DNA of 64,000 nucleotides from Bathynomus jamesi (Eukaryota; Arthropoda; Malacostraca; Isopoda; Cirolanidae). The notes under the pieces were generated by a model. It made no database searches and was not told the origin of the DNA. It saw nothing but the letters and a program-made list of their open reading frames with translations. This document shows, piece after piece, positions 35,601 through 48,300 of this stretch (the stretch's first letter is position 1; every line of letters starts with the position of its first letter). The stretch spans positions 186,001-250,000 of the forward strand of contig JAJOZX010002358.1 of NCBI GenBank assembly GCA_023014485.1, read 5' to 3'. The position numbers were made by a program, and so were the translations under genes.

Positions 35601-37907
35601 CCAGCATCCAAACAGTCATTCAAGGACACACCACCTTTGTCCTTGGCTGAGCCATCAAAAACTACCCTCAGTTTGGTGGTAGTTTTGTCTCGCCGTACCA
35701 CTGCATGGTGTGGCAGATAATGTGCCTCCTGGCTCACCAGCTCACCTTGCACCCTTTCAGCATAGCCCCCCTTACATAACTTAGGATGGCCTCATTGTAT
35801 TCAATTAACAACTCTCATTTTTTCTTAGCCTGTACAATGAAGTCTCCAACCTCCGATTAGCTAGCTGAAGGTTTGAACGGGTTTGCAAGAATCCTTCCAT
35901 GGTAGGCCAACTTCATAGCAACCATCTCTAAACCCAATCCCTTTTTCAAATTGCTCTAAAACATCATTGTTCACTGTACTTGCCTGTTTGTCCTTTATGC
36001 CAATAGATTCAAGTTCCCAAAACGCTTTCAAATGCCTTTCCAGACCATGGCTGTTCTCCTCAATCTTAACAAAAAGCCTTAACTTCCATTTCATTGCAAT
36101 AACTACCATGTAGCATCCAGCCTAGCTTACTTTCAATAGCTACCGGGCCTCGAGATGTGCGGACAATATTACCAGTGATCCCAATAATAGTCAGCTCCAA
36201 TCAAAAGACTAATATCTTCTGTTCCTTCAAACTTATTATTGCCCAAATTAATTCCTTTAACTTGCAATTCTTGGACACATGCCATATCTAAACAAGTAGT
36301 GACTGGAGCACAAAGTTCCTCAATCTCTACAGCTTGGACCTTGATAGTGGGACTTTGCGGTAACAACCCTTTAACCAGAACTTCTACCTTCTTAAATTTG
36401 GTTCGGTTTTGAACGGAACCCCCAAACCCAGAAATTCTTAAATTTTCCCTCTTAAGTTCTTTAAACTTCAATTTTCTGGAAATTCTGGTCTTAATAAAAC
36501 TACACTGGCTACCACTATCAAACACACTCTTACAGTAGCTTCTCCCTCATTCCCAATTAATAAGGCTGCAGTTGTTTGCAATAATCCCCCTTTACTTTTA
36601 CTCCCTTGCATAGCAGTGGCATGTGCCACTGATGTCTCTACTTCTGGGGTAGGCCTACTAGGAGTGTTTTCACACAATAATGGCTGATGCCTACCATGAC
36701 ATTTTTTGCACAAAATTTTAAACTTACAAAACCTTGCTCTGTGACCTTTCAAAAAACATTTAAAACATGCTGTGGACTTAGTTACCCTGTCCTTTCTCTC
36801 CTCAAAGGGTAAGCCTCAGCCACCTCACATTTATATGACTTGTGGTTGCCTTCGCAAAATATGCATTCCTTGATTCCCTTTAATTTATTCTCAGAGGATG
36901 CATGTAGAGCTGACACTGTACCTGGGTATTCCTTTTTGTGGAAACTTTGGTGCTGTGCCTGCCTTTGTCCCCTTGTTTACCATCCCACTGTGCAAACTCA
37001 ATTCCCTCTCGTCTTGCTAATTCTGTGCCTAAAAGACTTAACATCTGCTGAAGGGGGATGTACACATGTTCTGTAGAGTGTCCCTACTTAATTCAAGCAA
37101 AATTGAGCTAGGCAATTTAGACTCCAGTGTAGGAACCAACATTATACCATACCTTTCCATTCCTACACCCAAGTTGTCCAGGGACCTAGTTCTAATTTCA
37201 AATTCATCATATAACTGCCGTAACTCCTTGACACTATTAGGATTATTAATAGGAGGTATAGCTAAAAGTGCACGGAGGTGGCTTTTAATTAAGATCTCTG
37301 GCTTACCAAACCGTTTCTTTAATATATCCCAAGCCACATTATAATTAGCCTCTGTTAATGCTAATCCTGCTATAGTCTTTGCTGCCTCCCCTTCCAAGAG
37401 GGACTGCAAATAATTAAACTTCTCCACGGCACTTAACACTTGACTAGAATGAACTGCTGATTGAAAACTGTCTGCCCATCCTTGCCATTCCTGAATACTC
37501 CCAGAAAATGTTTTGAGTACAAGCCTCGGTAATTGAACTACAGATCTGTTAACCTTAACTTCACAAACATCATTTGTTGAGTGTTGTGTTTCATTATTAG
37601 ACCTGGTCTCTAACTGTACTGAGCTGCTAAACTCTTTTGCTCGGAGGCCTACTTTAATTATATCATCAATAATCTCTTCAAAGTAAATTATGTTATTTTC
37701 TATTTCATCCTCTTCTATAAGAGCCTCAATTTTAACATTTACCTCACTTAGAGCAACCTTTTTAGTTTCTAATATGGAAAGCTGCGCAGTCACTAAGCGT
37801 AAATCCTCTTGCTCTATGGCAGAATCTATAGTGGCAATGACCTTTGTAATTAGACCTTTGTAGGCGCTTCTCCTTTTTATAAATTTGTTCAATTCAGATG
37901 CACTCAT
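32545..37907 (-). pseudogene. BEL/Pao gag-pol, unit 1
   Basis: Minus strand from the ATG at 37905-37907 (MSASELNKFIKRR). Domains: BEL-type Gag (to about 36850), CCHC knuckles (CFKCFLKGHRARFC near 36740, CKKCHGRHQPLLC near 36690), aspartic protease (FDSGSQCSFI near 36520), reverse transcriptase (VVFDGSAKDKGGVSL near 35660, YVDDLL near 35285), RNase H (about 34840-34450), integrase zinc finger (HHKLLHAG...CVVCKRW, 33820-33690), integrase core (VGVDFAG near 33600, ISDNAKTF near 33410) and a C-terminal domain ending RRYDD with the stop inside the LTR. About 1790 codons if unbroken; frameshifts and stops occur near 36540, 36170, 35760, 35095, 33550 and 33050. It differs from the other units at several private positions in gag and protease. 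Confidence 0.88.
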
Positions 37908-38040
37908 CTTCAATGAAACAACAATTGGGCTCAATGCCAAATGAGCTGAATTGGCAGAAATACTTAACCAAACTGATCAAACGCAAATTTTACTTTCAAA
38001 TAAACTGAATTGCTGGTGGGTACTAACCAACACCAGTATG

Positions 38041-38300
38041 GAATACCAAATTTTCCACCCCAGGACCTTAATTCAATAATAACCCAAATTAACCAAACCG
38101 GTAAAATGTAGGCCAAAACAACGACAGACGACTGGCCAAGTTTCGCAATTGGGCGACCAAACTTTCTACCCTGGGACCTTAATTCAATAATAACCCAAAT
38201 TAACCAAACCGGTAAAATGTAGGCCAAAAACAACGACAGACGACGTGGCCAAGTTTCGCAATTGGCGACCAAACTTTCTACCCTGGGACCTTAATCAATA
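38041..38300 (-). repeat. Leader tandem repeats, about 110 bp, unit 1
   Basis: Between the primer-binding site and gag, a unit of about 110 bp (CCTGGGACCTTAATTCAATA ... GGTAAAATGTAGGCC ... CGACAGACGACTGG) occurs twice in full and once in part. All five units carry this leader block. Confidence 0.85.
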
Positions 38301-38385
38301 ATACTCAACCCGTCTAGGCCTAACTTGGGCTACAATTTGCACAATCAGAACTTTGCCGAAAAATAGTCACTGACTCAGTCTTGGG

Positions 38386-38409
38386 GTAGAATCCGGTTCT
38401 GAAGGACCA
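38386..38409 (-). other. Primer-binding site, probable tRNA-Tyr type
   Basis: Directly after the 5' LTR on the minus strand: TGGTCCTTCAGAACCGGAT, with no spacer. Its complement ends GAAGGACCA, as animal tRNA-Tyr does (acceptor beginning CCTTC), and TCCGG fits the T-stem; one extra T separates the two parts. Assigned from memory of tRNA-Tyr ends, so moderate confidence. The same site lies before LTRs 4, 5 and 6; before LTR 3 it is altered (GGACAA on the plus strand). Confidence 0.6.
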
Positions 38410-38999
38410 TGTTATTTTATTTATTTGTTGGGTTCAAAATCCCAGCTGAGCCGTGAACGGCCAAATTCTAAAGGGCCAGTTCTACCTACAGCCCAAGTTA
38501 AGCTAAAATTAAAACTTACGGATTTGAGATCCTATTAGGTCCTACCTCAGGGTTGCTGACTCGATGCGGGCCTACCTTAGACCTTAGTTACATGAATTTA
38601 ATATAAAACAAAAGGGGTACTATTTATGGTCTTCTTTCTCAACCTTGCAACAACAACGCAACCTGGACTATTGCACGATGCAACAATCTTGTATCTAAAC
38701 AACCAAACTGAATTGCAAGAGAGCTCTCTATCAGACCACACCCTGTACGTACGACATCCACAAACGAGTAGAAAGGACGCGCAGCGCCCCAAAATGATGC
38801 CACCAGAGTCCCAAACACTGATGCCACAAGAGCCCAAAAATGCTAGCTCTAAATTAAGTGAATTTTTCACTAACCTTACAATTATGAGATGGATATATAC
38901 ACCTTAACTTAATATATACAAGCAATGCTGCATCAATCAGCTTAGTCATCATATCGCCTTGGGACAACAATGGTTCTTCCTCTTCTAGATTTTCTAACA
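38410..38999 (-). repeat. BEL/Pao LTR 2 (shared by units 1 and 2)
   Basis: 590 bp; 5' LTR of unit 1 and 3' LTR of unit 2. It differs from LTR 1 by a few single-base changes and indels. Confidence 0.9.
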
Positions 39000-41900
39000 C
39001 TCCCCACCGAAGAGGCATTGTTGTCGTTACCTTCTGCAAGGTTAGCCAAGCCTTCTCCATGAGGCTGTAACTCAAATGTTTCATCTTGACTATCTGTGTT
39101 TTTGCTGATTTCTAAAGCATAGAGTTTTTGTATAGGTCTCTTTAACTTTCCTCCTGAAGTCTTTACCAGTGCAGACCTAACTAAATTGTCTTTGCCAACA
39201 AACAACTCTTCAATTATGCCAAGCTTCCAGCATTGCCTTGGTCTTTCATCCCCAATCATTACCACTTCTCCCACCTTGATACAATTTGCATTGGAGCCCT
39301 TTACCTTGCCTGATGGGTAATAATTGAGTTCTGGCAAGTATTCCATCTGCCACCTTTCCATAACTGATCTTGTAGCTCTTCAAGGTACCTGAACCGTCTG
39401 GTTAACTCTCCTTGAGTGCTCTGGATAGGCTGCAAGTCTTCTGGCACACTGGGGCTTGATGTTAATCGTTTACCACAAAGAAAATGATTTGGTGTCAATG
39501 GCTCTGCATCCTGCATACTGTTGTAAACAAAAGTGATAGGCCTACTGTTCACCATTGCTTCTACTTCACATAAAACAGTAGAGAATTCTTCTTTGCTCAA
39601 ATGAGCATTAGCTAAAAGTTTCTTTAATGGACACTTTACACTTCTCACTAGCCTTTCCCAAAATCCTCCCCACCATGGTGCTCTCTCAACAATAAACTCC
39701 CACTGTACCCCTTGGTGTGAAAAGTAGGATTGGAATCCTTCCTCTTTTAGCAAGGACCAAACTTCTTGGAGTTCCTTTGCAGCCTTTTTGAAGGTTTTTG
39801 CATTATCCGATATGATTTTATTTGGGAAACCCCTTCTGTTCACAAACCTTTTAAAGGCCAAAAGAAATACATCACTACTTAAGTTGCTTACCAACTCCAA
39901 ATGGATTGCTCTGGTGGTAGCACAGGTGAAAAGACATATATAACCTTTGTTAGACTCCCCTCGCTCATACACATAGACTGGCCCTGCAAAGTCTACTCCC
40001 ACTACATCAAATGGGGCAGTATAGACACACCGTTCTCTTGGAAGTGGAGCCACCTTTTCATAATAAGGCTTTGCACTCCAACGCTTGCAAACCACACATT
40101 TATGCAAGACCTTTTTTACTACTTGTCTAATTTTGGGAATCCAAAATTGTTGTCTAATCTCTATTATCACTTCTCTAACTCCAGCATGTAACAGCTTATG
40201 ATGAGTATCCAGGATCAAAAGGCCACAAAGTGCCCCCCAGAAGGTAGCAAAATTGGATGTCTTTTCTCCTCTGGAAGCCCAGAAAACTGTAGTCTACCTC
40301 CTACTCTCAATAAATCCTGATCCAAAAACACATCCAAACCCTTGAGCGCAGAATGTGTTGGTAGAACCTGTAATGGATGGCTGGTGAGCAATTCTCTCTC
40401 TTCACCAAATTTTTCCTTCTCTGCATATATACCACCCAGTATTTCCTGGCTTGCTGAATCTCATTACTGTTCAGAATTCCTTCCCTTCTTGTTTCTCCCT
40501 TAATGTTGTTGGTAAATCTATATACCCATGCTGTCACTCTTAACAATCTTTTCAGACTGCTAATGTCCTCAAGCCTCAATATGGCGTCCTGCTGCATAAC
40601 TTGACAACTGTTCACAGCGCATTTTCTCACCTCACTCACCCATGCTTCTTCAGCCTGGCATTCTCCTACAATAGGCTGATTAGAAGGCCAGTTTTCACTT
40701 CCAAGTTTTAGCCACTCCGGCCCATTCCACCACAAACTTGACTGTGCAAGATCTTTCACTGAAATTCCTCGTGTTGGTAAATCAGCGGGGTTTTGGGTGC
40801 CTGGACAATGCTTCCATTGCTTGGGATCTATGTGCGCTTGAATTTCCTCCACCCTATTGGCAACAAATGGTTTCCATTTCCTTGCCTGGCTTCTTAATAA
40901 TAGCTTGGAATTTCAGAGAGGGCCAAAGACTTTTGCACTATAACTGCAAGCCGACTAGCAATAACTGCACCCATCAATTCCAACCTTGGAACAGAAAGCC
41001 TTTTCAAAGGTGCTACTCTGCTCTTTGCAGCAACCAACCTGCAACTTACTTCCTCTTGCAATGCGCCTCTTATATAAATACAAGTTGCATAGGCTTCCTC
41101 ACTTGCATCACAAAAGATGTGCAGCTCCAAATTGTCTGGACTATCGTTCAACTCTCCAAAGTACCATCTTGGGATTTCAATGTCTCCAAGATGTGCCAAT
41201 TCTTTGAACCAATATTTCCACCTTACCACCATATGATCAGATAACTCTTGGTCCCAACCAAGTCCAATTTCCCAGAGGCTCTGAAACCAAATTTTTGACT
41301 TTATCACAAATGGAGCCAGGAATCCAAGAGGATCAAAGACCTTTGAAGCCAAACTAAGAGCTGTACGTTTTGTCCACCTTGTCTCATTCTCAGCAGCTCT
41401 ACTAAAGATTTCCCATTGAAGGTAAACAAATCATCATCTTGCTGCCAAACAATGCCTAGCACCTTTGCGTCTATTGCCCACAACTCCTTAATACCAGAAT
41501 CCTCAATACTTTCTGCTGCATCAGGTACTACACAGGAATGACTCATAAACTCTTGTAATTGCGAATGATTGGTCTGCCATTTTCTAAGCTCCATGCCAGC
41601 CTCCCTCATTATAGCTCTAGCCTCCATGAATATCGTTTAGCCATTTCTGTATTATCCACGGAACACAGCAAATCATCAACATAAACTTTTTCCTTATGTG
41701 TTCAATAGTGTTAGGATAGACTTCAGAATATTTCTTAAAATGGTACTGCATAGTAGCTGCCAACAGAAATGGACTAGAGCTGAGGCCAAACAACACTGAC
41801 TTCATTCTATATGCTTGAACCTTAGGTTCATTTTCCAACAAGTCTTTCGTATCCACCCACAGATACCTTACTGCATCTCTGTCCTCTGGTTTAACTTTAT

Positions 41901-44287
41901 CCGCAAAAAGGCTTGCTTCACATCTGCAGTCAATGCTACTCTACCAAACCTGAATGTCAGTAACAAGGAAAATAAATCTGCATTTAAATTTGGCCCAGCA
42001 TCCAAACAGTCATTCAAGGACACACCACTTTGTCCTTGGCTGAGCCATCAAAAACTACCCTCAGTTTGTGGTAGTTTTGTCTCGCCGTACCACTGCATGG
42101 TGTGGCAGATAATGTGCCTCCTGGCTCACCAGCTCACCTTGCACCCTTTCAGCATAGCCCCCCCTTACATAACTTAGGATGGCCTCATTGTATTCAATTA
42201 ACAACAACTCATTTTTTCTTAGCCTGTACAATGAAGTCTCCAACCTCCGATTAGCTAGCTGAAGGTTTGAATCGGGTTTGCAAGAATCCTTCCAAGGTAG
42301 GCCAACTTCATAGCAACCATCTCTAAACCCAATCCCTTTTTCAAATTGCTCTAAAACATCATTGTTCACTGTACTTGCCTGTTTGTCCTTTATGCCAATA
42401 GATTCAAGTTCCCAAAACGCTTTCAATGCCTTTCCAGACCATGGCTTTCTCCTCAATCTTAACAAAAAGAGCTTAACTTCCATTTCATTGCAATAACTAC
42501 CATGTAGCATCCAGCCTAGCTTACTTCAATAGCTACCGGGCCTCGAATGTGCGGACATATTACCAGTGTCCCAATAATAGTCAGCTCCAATCAAAAGACT
42601 AATATCTTCTGTTCCTTCAAACTTATTATTGCCCAAATTAATTCTTTAACTTGCAATTCTTGGACACATGCCATATCTAAAACAAATAGTGACTGGAGCA
42701 CAAAGTTCCTCAATCTCTACAGCTTGGACCTTGATAGTGGGACTTTGCGGTAACAACCCTTTAACCAGAACTTCTACCTTCTTAATTTGGTTCGGTTTTG
42801 AACGGAACCCCCAAACCCAGAAATTCTTAAATTTTCCCTCTTAAGTTCTTTAAACTTCAATTTTCTGAAATTCTGGTCTTAATAAAACTACACTGGCTAC
42901 CACTATCAAACAACACTCTTACAGTAGCTTCTCCCTCATTCCCAATTAATAAGGCTGCAGTTGTTTGCAATAATCCCCCTTTACTTTTACTCCCTTGCAT
43001 AGCAGTGGCATGTGCCACTGATGTCTCTACTTCTGGGGTAGGCCTACTAGGAGTGTGTTCACACATAATGGCTGATGCCTACCATGACATTTTTTGCACA
43101 AAATTTTAAACTTACAAAACCTTGCTCTGGTGACCTTTCAAAAAAACATTTAAAACATGCTGTGGACTTAGTTACCCTGTCCTTTCTCTCCTCAAAGGGT
43201 AATGCCTCAGCCACCTCACATTTATATGACTTGTGGTTGCCTTCGCAAAATATGCATTCCTTGATTCCCTTAATTTATTCTCAGAGGATGCATGTAGAGC
43301 TGACACTGTACCTGGGTTATTCTTTTTGTGGAAACTTTGGTGCTGTGCCTGCCTTTGTCCCCTTGTTTACCATCCCACTGTGCAAACTCAATTCCCTCTC
43401 GTCTTGCTAATTCTGTGCCTAAAATACTTAACATCTGCTGAAGGGGGATGTACACATGTTCTGTAGAGTGTTCCCTAATTAATTCAAGCAAAATTGAGCT
43501 AGGCAATTTAGACTCCAGTGTAGGAACCAACATTATACCATACCTTTCCATTCCTACACCCAAGTTATCCAGGGACCTAGTTCTAATTTCAAATTCATCA
43601 TATAACTGCCGTAACTCCTTGACACTATTAGGATTATTAATAGGAGGTATAGCTAAAAGTGCACGGAGGTGGCTTTTAATTAAGATCTCTGGCTTACCAA
43701 ACCGTTTCTTTAATATATCCCAAGCCACATTATAATTAGCCTCTGTTAATGCTAATCCTGCTATAGTCTTTGCTGCCTCCCCTTCCAAGAGGGACTGCAA
43801 TAATTAAACTTCTCCACGGCACTTAACACTTGACTAGAATGAACTGCTGATTGAAAACTGTCTGCCCATCCTTGCCATTCCTGAATACTCCCAGAAAATG
43901 GTTTGAGTACAAGCCTCGGTAATTGACTACAGATCTGTTAACCTTAACTTCACAAACATCATTTGTTGAGTGTTGTGTTTCATTATTAGACTGGTCTCTA
44001 ACTGTACTGAGCTGCTAAACTCTTTGCTCGGAGGCCTACTTTAATTATATCTCAATAATCTCTTCAAAGTAAATTATGTTATTTTCTATTTCATCTCTTC
44101 TATAGAGCTCAATTTTAACATTACCTCACTTAGAGCAACCTTTTTAGTTTCTAATATGGAAAGCTGCGCAGTCACGAAGCGTAAATCCTCTTGCTCTATG
44201 GCAGAATCTATAGTGGCAAGACCTTGTAATTGAGACCTTTGTAGGCGCTTCTCCTTTTATAAATGTGTTCAATTCAGATGCCCTCAT
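38942..44287 (-). pseudogene. BEL/Pao gag-pol, unit 2
   Basis: Same domain order as unit 1, ATG at 44285-44287 with the third base of the second codon region changed (MRASELN in place of MSASELN). The integrase segment 39301-40218 is open for 305 codons, the longest integrase frame among units 1 and 2. The gag half is damaged by many single-base losses (43800-44280). In the RNase H to integrase region unit 2 agrees with unit 1 against units 3-5; in the RT region it agrees with unit 4. Confidence 0.85.
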
Positions 44288-44789
44288 CTTCAATGAAACA
44301 ACAATTGGGCTCAATGCCAAATGAGCTGAATTGGCAGAAATACTTAACCAAAGTGATCAAACGCAAATTTTACTTTCAAATAAACTGAATTGCTGGGGTG
44401 GGTACTAACCAAACACCAGTATGGAATACCAAATTTTCCACCCCAGGACCTTAATTTCAATAATAACCCAAAATTAACCAAACCGGTAAAATGTAGGCCA
44501 AAACAACGACAGACGACTGGCCAAGTTTAGCAATGGGCGACCAAAACTTTCTACCCTGGGACCTTAATTCAATAATAACCCAAATTTAACCAAACCGGTA
44601 AAATGTAGGCCAAAAAAACGACAGACGACTGGCAAGTTTCGCAATTGGCGACCAAACTTTCTACCCTGGGACCTTAATTCAATAATACTCACCCGTCTAG
44701 GCCTAACTTGGGCTACAATTTGCAATCAGACTTTGCCGAAAAATAGTCACTGACTCAGTCTTGGGGTAGAATCCGGTTCTGAAGGACAA

Positions 44790-45378
44790 TGTTACTTTAT
44801 TATTTGTTGGGTTCAAAATCCCAGCTGAGCCGTGAACGGCCAAATTCAAAGGGCCAGTTCTACCTACAGCCCAAGTTAAGCTAAAATTAAAACTTCGGAT
44901 TTGAGATCCTATTAGGTCCTACCTCAGGGTTGCTGACTCGATGCGGGCCTACCTTAGACCTTAGTTACATGAATTTAATATGAAAACAAAAGGGGTACTA
45001 TTTATGGTCTTCTTTCTCACCTTGCAACAACAACGCAACCTGGACTATTGCACGATGCAACAATCTTGTATCTAAACAACCAAACTGAATTGCAAGAGAG
45101 CTCTCTATCAGACCACACCCTGTACGTTACGACATCCCACAAACGAGTAGAAGACGCGCAGCGCCCCAAAATGATGCCACCAGAGTCCCAAACACTGATG
45201 CCACAAGAGCCCAAAAATGCTAGCTCTAAATTAAGTGAATTTTTCACTAACCTTACAATTATGAGATGGATATATATACACCTTAACTTAATATATACAA
45301 GCAATGCTGCATCAATCAGCTTAGTCATCATATCGCCTTGGGACAACAATGGTTCTTCCTCTTCTAGATTTTCTAACA
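44790..45378 (-). repeat. BEL/Pao LTR 3 (shared by units 2 and 3)
   Basis: 589 bp. The outer end reads TGTTACTTTATTATTTG rather than TGTTATTTTATTTATTTG. Confidence 0.9.
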
Positions 45379-48300
45379 CTCCCACCGAAGAGGCATTGTT
45401 GTCGTTACCTTCTGCAAGGTTAGCCAAGCCTTCTCCATGAGGCTGTAACTCAAATGTTTCATCTTGACTATCTGTGTTTTTGCTGATTTCTAAAGCATAG
45501 AGTTTTTGTATAGGTCTCTTTAACTTTCCTCCTGAAGTCTTTACCAGTGCAGACCTAACTAAATTGTCTTTGCCAACAAACAACTCTTCAATTATGCCAA
45601 GCTTCCAGCATTGCCTTGGTCTTTCATCCCAATCATTACCACTTCTCCCACCTTGATACAATTTGCATTGGAGCCCTTTACCTTGCCTGATGGGTAATAA
45701 TTGAGTTCTGGCAAGTATTCCATCTGCCACCTTTTCCATAACTGATCTTGTAGCTTCAGGTACCTGAACCGTCTGGTTAACTCTCCTTGAGTGTTCTGGA
45801 TAGGCTGCAAGTCTTATGGCACACTGGGGCTTGATGTTAATCGTTTACCACAAAGAAAATGATTTGGTGTCAATGGCTCTGCATCCTGCATACTGTTGTA
45901 AACAAAAGTGATAGGCCTACTGTTCACCATTGCTTCTACTTCAATAAAACAGTAGAGAATTCTTCTTTGCTCAATGAGCATTAGCTAAAAGTTTCTTTAA
46001 TGGACACTTTACACTTCTCACTAGCCTTTCCCAAAATCCACCCCACCATGGTGCTCTCTCAACAATAAACTCCCACTGTACCCCTTGGTGTGAAAAGTAG
46101 GATTGGAATCCTTCCTCTTAGCAAGGACCAAACTTCTTGGAGTTCCTTTGCAGCCTTTTTGAAGGTTTTGCATTATCCGATATGATTTTATTTGGGAAAC
46201 CCCTTCTGTTCACAACCTTTTAAGGCCAAAAGAATACATCAACTTAAGTTGTTTACCAACTCCAAATGGATTGCTCTGGTGGTAGCACAGGTGAAAAGAC
46301 AGTATATAACCTTTGTTAGACTCCCTCGCTCATACACATAGACTGTCCCTGCAAAGTCTACTCCCACTACATCAAATGGGGCAGTATAGACACACCGTTC
46401 TCTTGGAAGTGGAGCCACCTTTTCATAATAAGGCTTTGCACTCCAACGCTTGCAAACCACACATTTATGCAAGACCTTTTTTACTACTTGTCTAATTTTG
46501 GGAATCCAAAATTGTTGTCTAATCTCTATTATCACTTCTCTAACTCCAGCATGTAGCAGCTTATGATGAGTATCCAGGATCAAAAGGCCCACAAAGTGCC
46601 CCCCAGAAGGTAGCAAAATTGGATGTCTTTTCTCCTCTGGAAGCCCAGAAAACTGTAGTCTACCTCCTACTCTCAATGAATCCTGATCCAAAAACACATC
46701 CAAACCCTTGAGCGCAGAATGTGTTGGTAGAACCTGTAATGGATGGCTGGTGAGCAATTCTCTCTCTTCATCAAATTTTTCCTTCTGCATATATACCACC
46801 CAGTATTTCCTGGCTTGCTGAATCTCATTACTGTTCAGAATTCCTTCCCTTCTTGTTTCTCCCTTAATGTTGTTGGTAAATCTATATACCCATGCTGTCA
46901 CTCTTAACAATCTTTTCAGACTGCTAATGTCCTCAAGCCTCAATATGGCGTCCTGCTGCATAACTTGACAACTGTTCACAGCGCATTTTCTCACCTCACT
47001 CACCCATGCTTCTTCAGCCTGGCATTCTCCTACAATAGGCTGATTAGAAGGCCAGTTTTCACTTCCAAGTTTTAGCCACTCCGGCCCATTCACCACAAAC
47101 TTGACTGTGCAAGATCTTTCACTGAAATTCCTCGTGTTGGTAAATCAGCGGGGTTTTGGGTGCCTGGACAATGCTTCCATTGCTTGGGATCTATGTGCGC
47201 TTGAATTTTCCTCCACCTATTGGCAACAAATGGTTTCCATTTCCTTGCCTGGCTCTTAATAATAGCTTGGAATTTCAGAGAGGGCCAAAGACTTTTGCAC
47301 TATAACTGCAAGCCGACTAGCAATAACTGCACCCATCAATTCCAACCTTGAACAGAAAGCCTTTTCAAAGGTGCTACTCTGCTCTTTGCAGCAACCAACC
47401 TGCAACTTACTTCCTCTTGCAATGCGCCTCTTATATAAATACAAGTTGCATAGGCTTCCTCACTTGCATCACAAAAGATGTGCAGCTCCAAATTGTCTGG
47501 ACTATCGTTCAACTCTCAAAGTACCATCTTGGGATTTCAATGTCCAAGATGTGCCAATTCTTTGAACCAATATTTCCACTTACCACCATAGATCAAGATA
47601 ACTCTTGGTCCCAACCAAGTCCAATTTCCCAGAGGCTCTGAAACTAAATTTTTGACTTTATCACAAATGGAGCCAGGAATCCAAGAGGATCAAAGACCTT
47701 TGAAGCCAAAACTAAGAGCTGTACGTTTTGTCCACCTTGCCATTCTCAGCCAGCTTACTAAAGATTTCCCATTGAAGGTAAACAAATCATCATCTTGCTG
47801 CCAAACAATGCCTAGCACCTTTGCGTCTATTGCCCACAACTCCTAATACCAGAATCCTCAATACTTCTGCTGCATCAGGTTACTACACAGGAATGACTCA
47901 TAAACTCTTGTAATGCGAATGATTGGTCTGCCATTTTCTAAGCTCCATGCCAGCCTCCCCATTATAGCTCTAGCCTCCATGAATATCTGTTTAGCCATTT
48001 CTGTATTATCCACGGAACACAGCAAATCATCAACATAAACATTTTCCTTATGTGTTCAATAGTGTTAGGATAGACTTCAGAATATTTCTTAAAATGGTAC
48101 TGCATAGTAGCTGCCAACAGAAATGGACTAGAGCTGAGGCCAAACAACACTGACTTCATTCTATATGCTTGAACCTTAGGTTCATTTTCCAACAAGTCTT
48201 TCGTATCCACCCACAGATACCTTACTGCATCTCTGTCCTCTGGTTTTAACTTTATCCGCAAAAAGGCTTGCTTCACATCTGCAGTCAATGCTACTCTACC

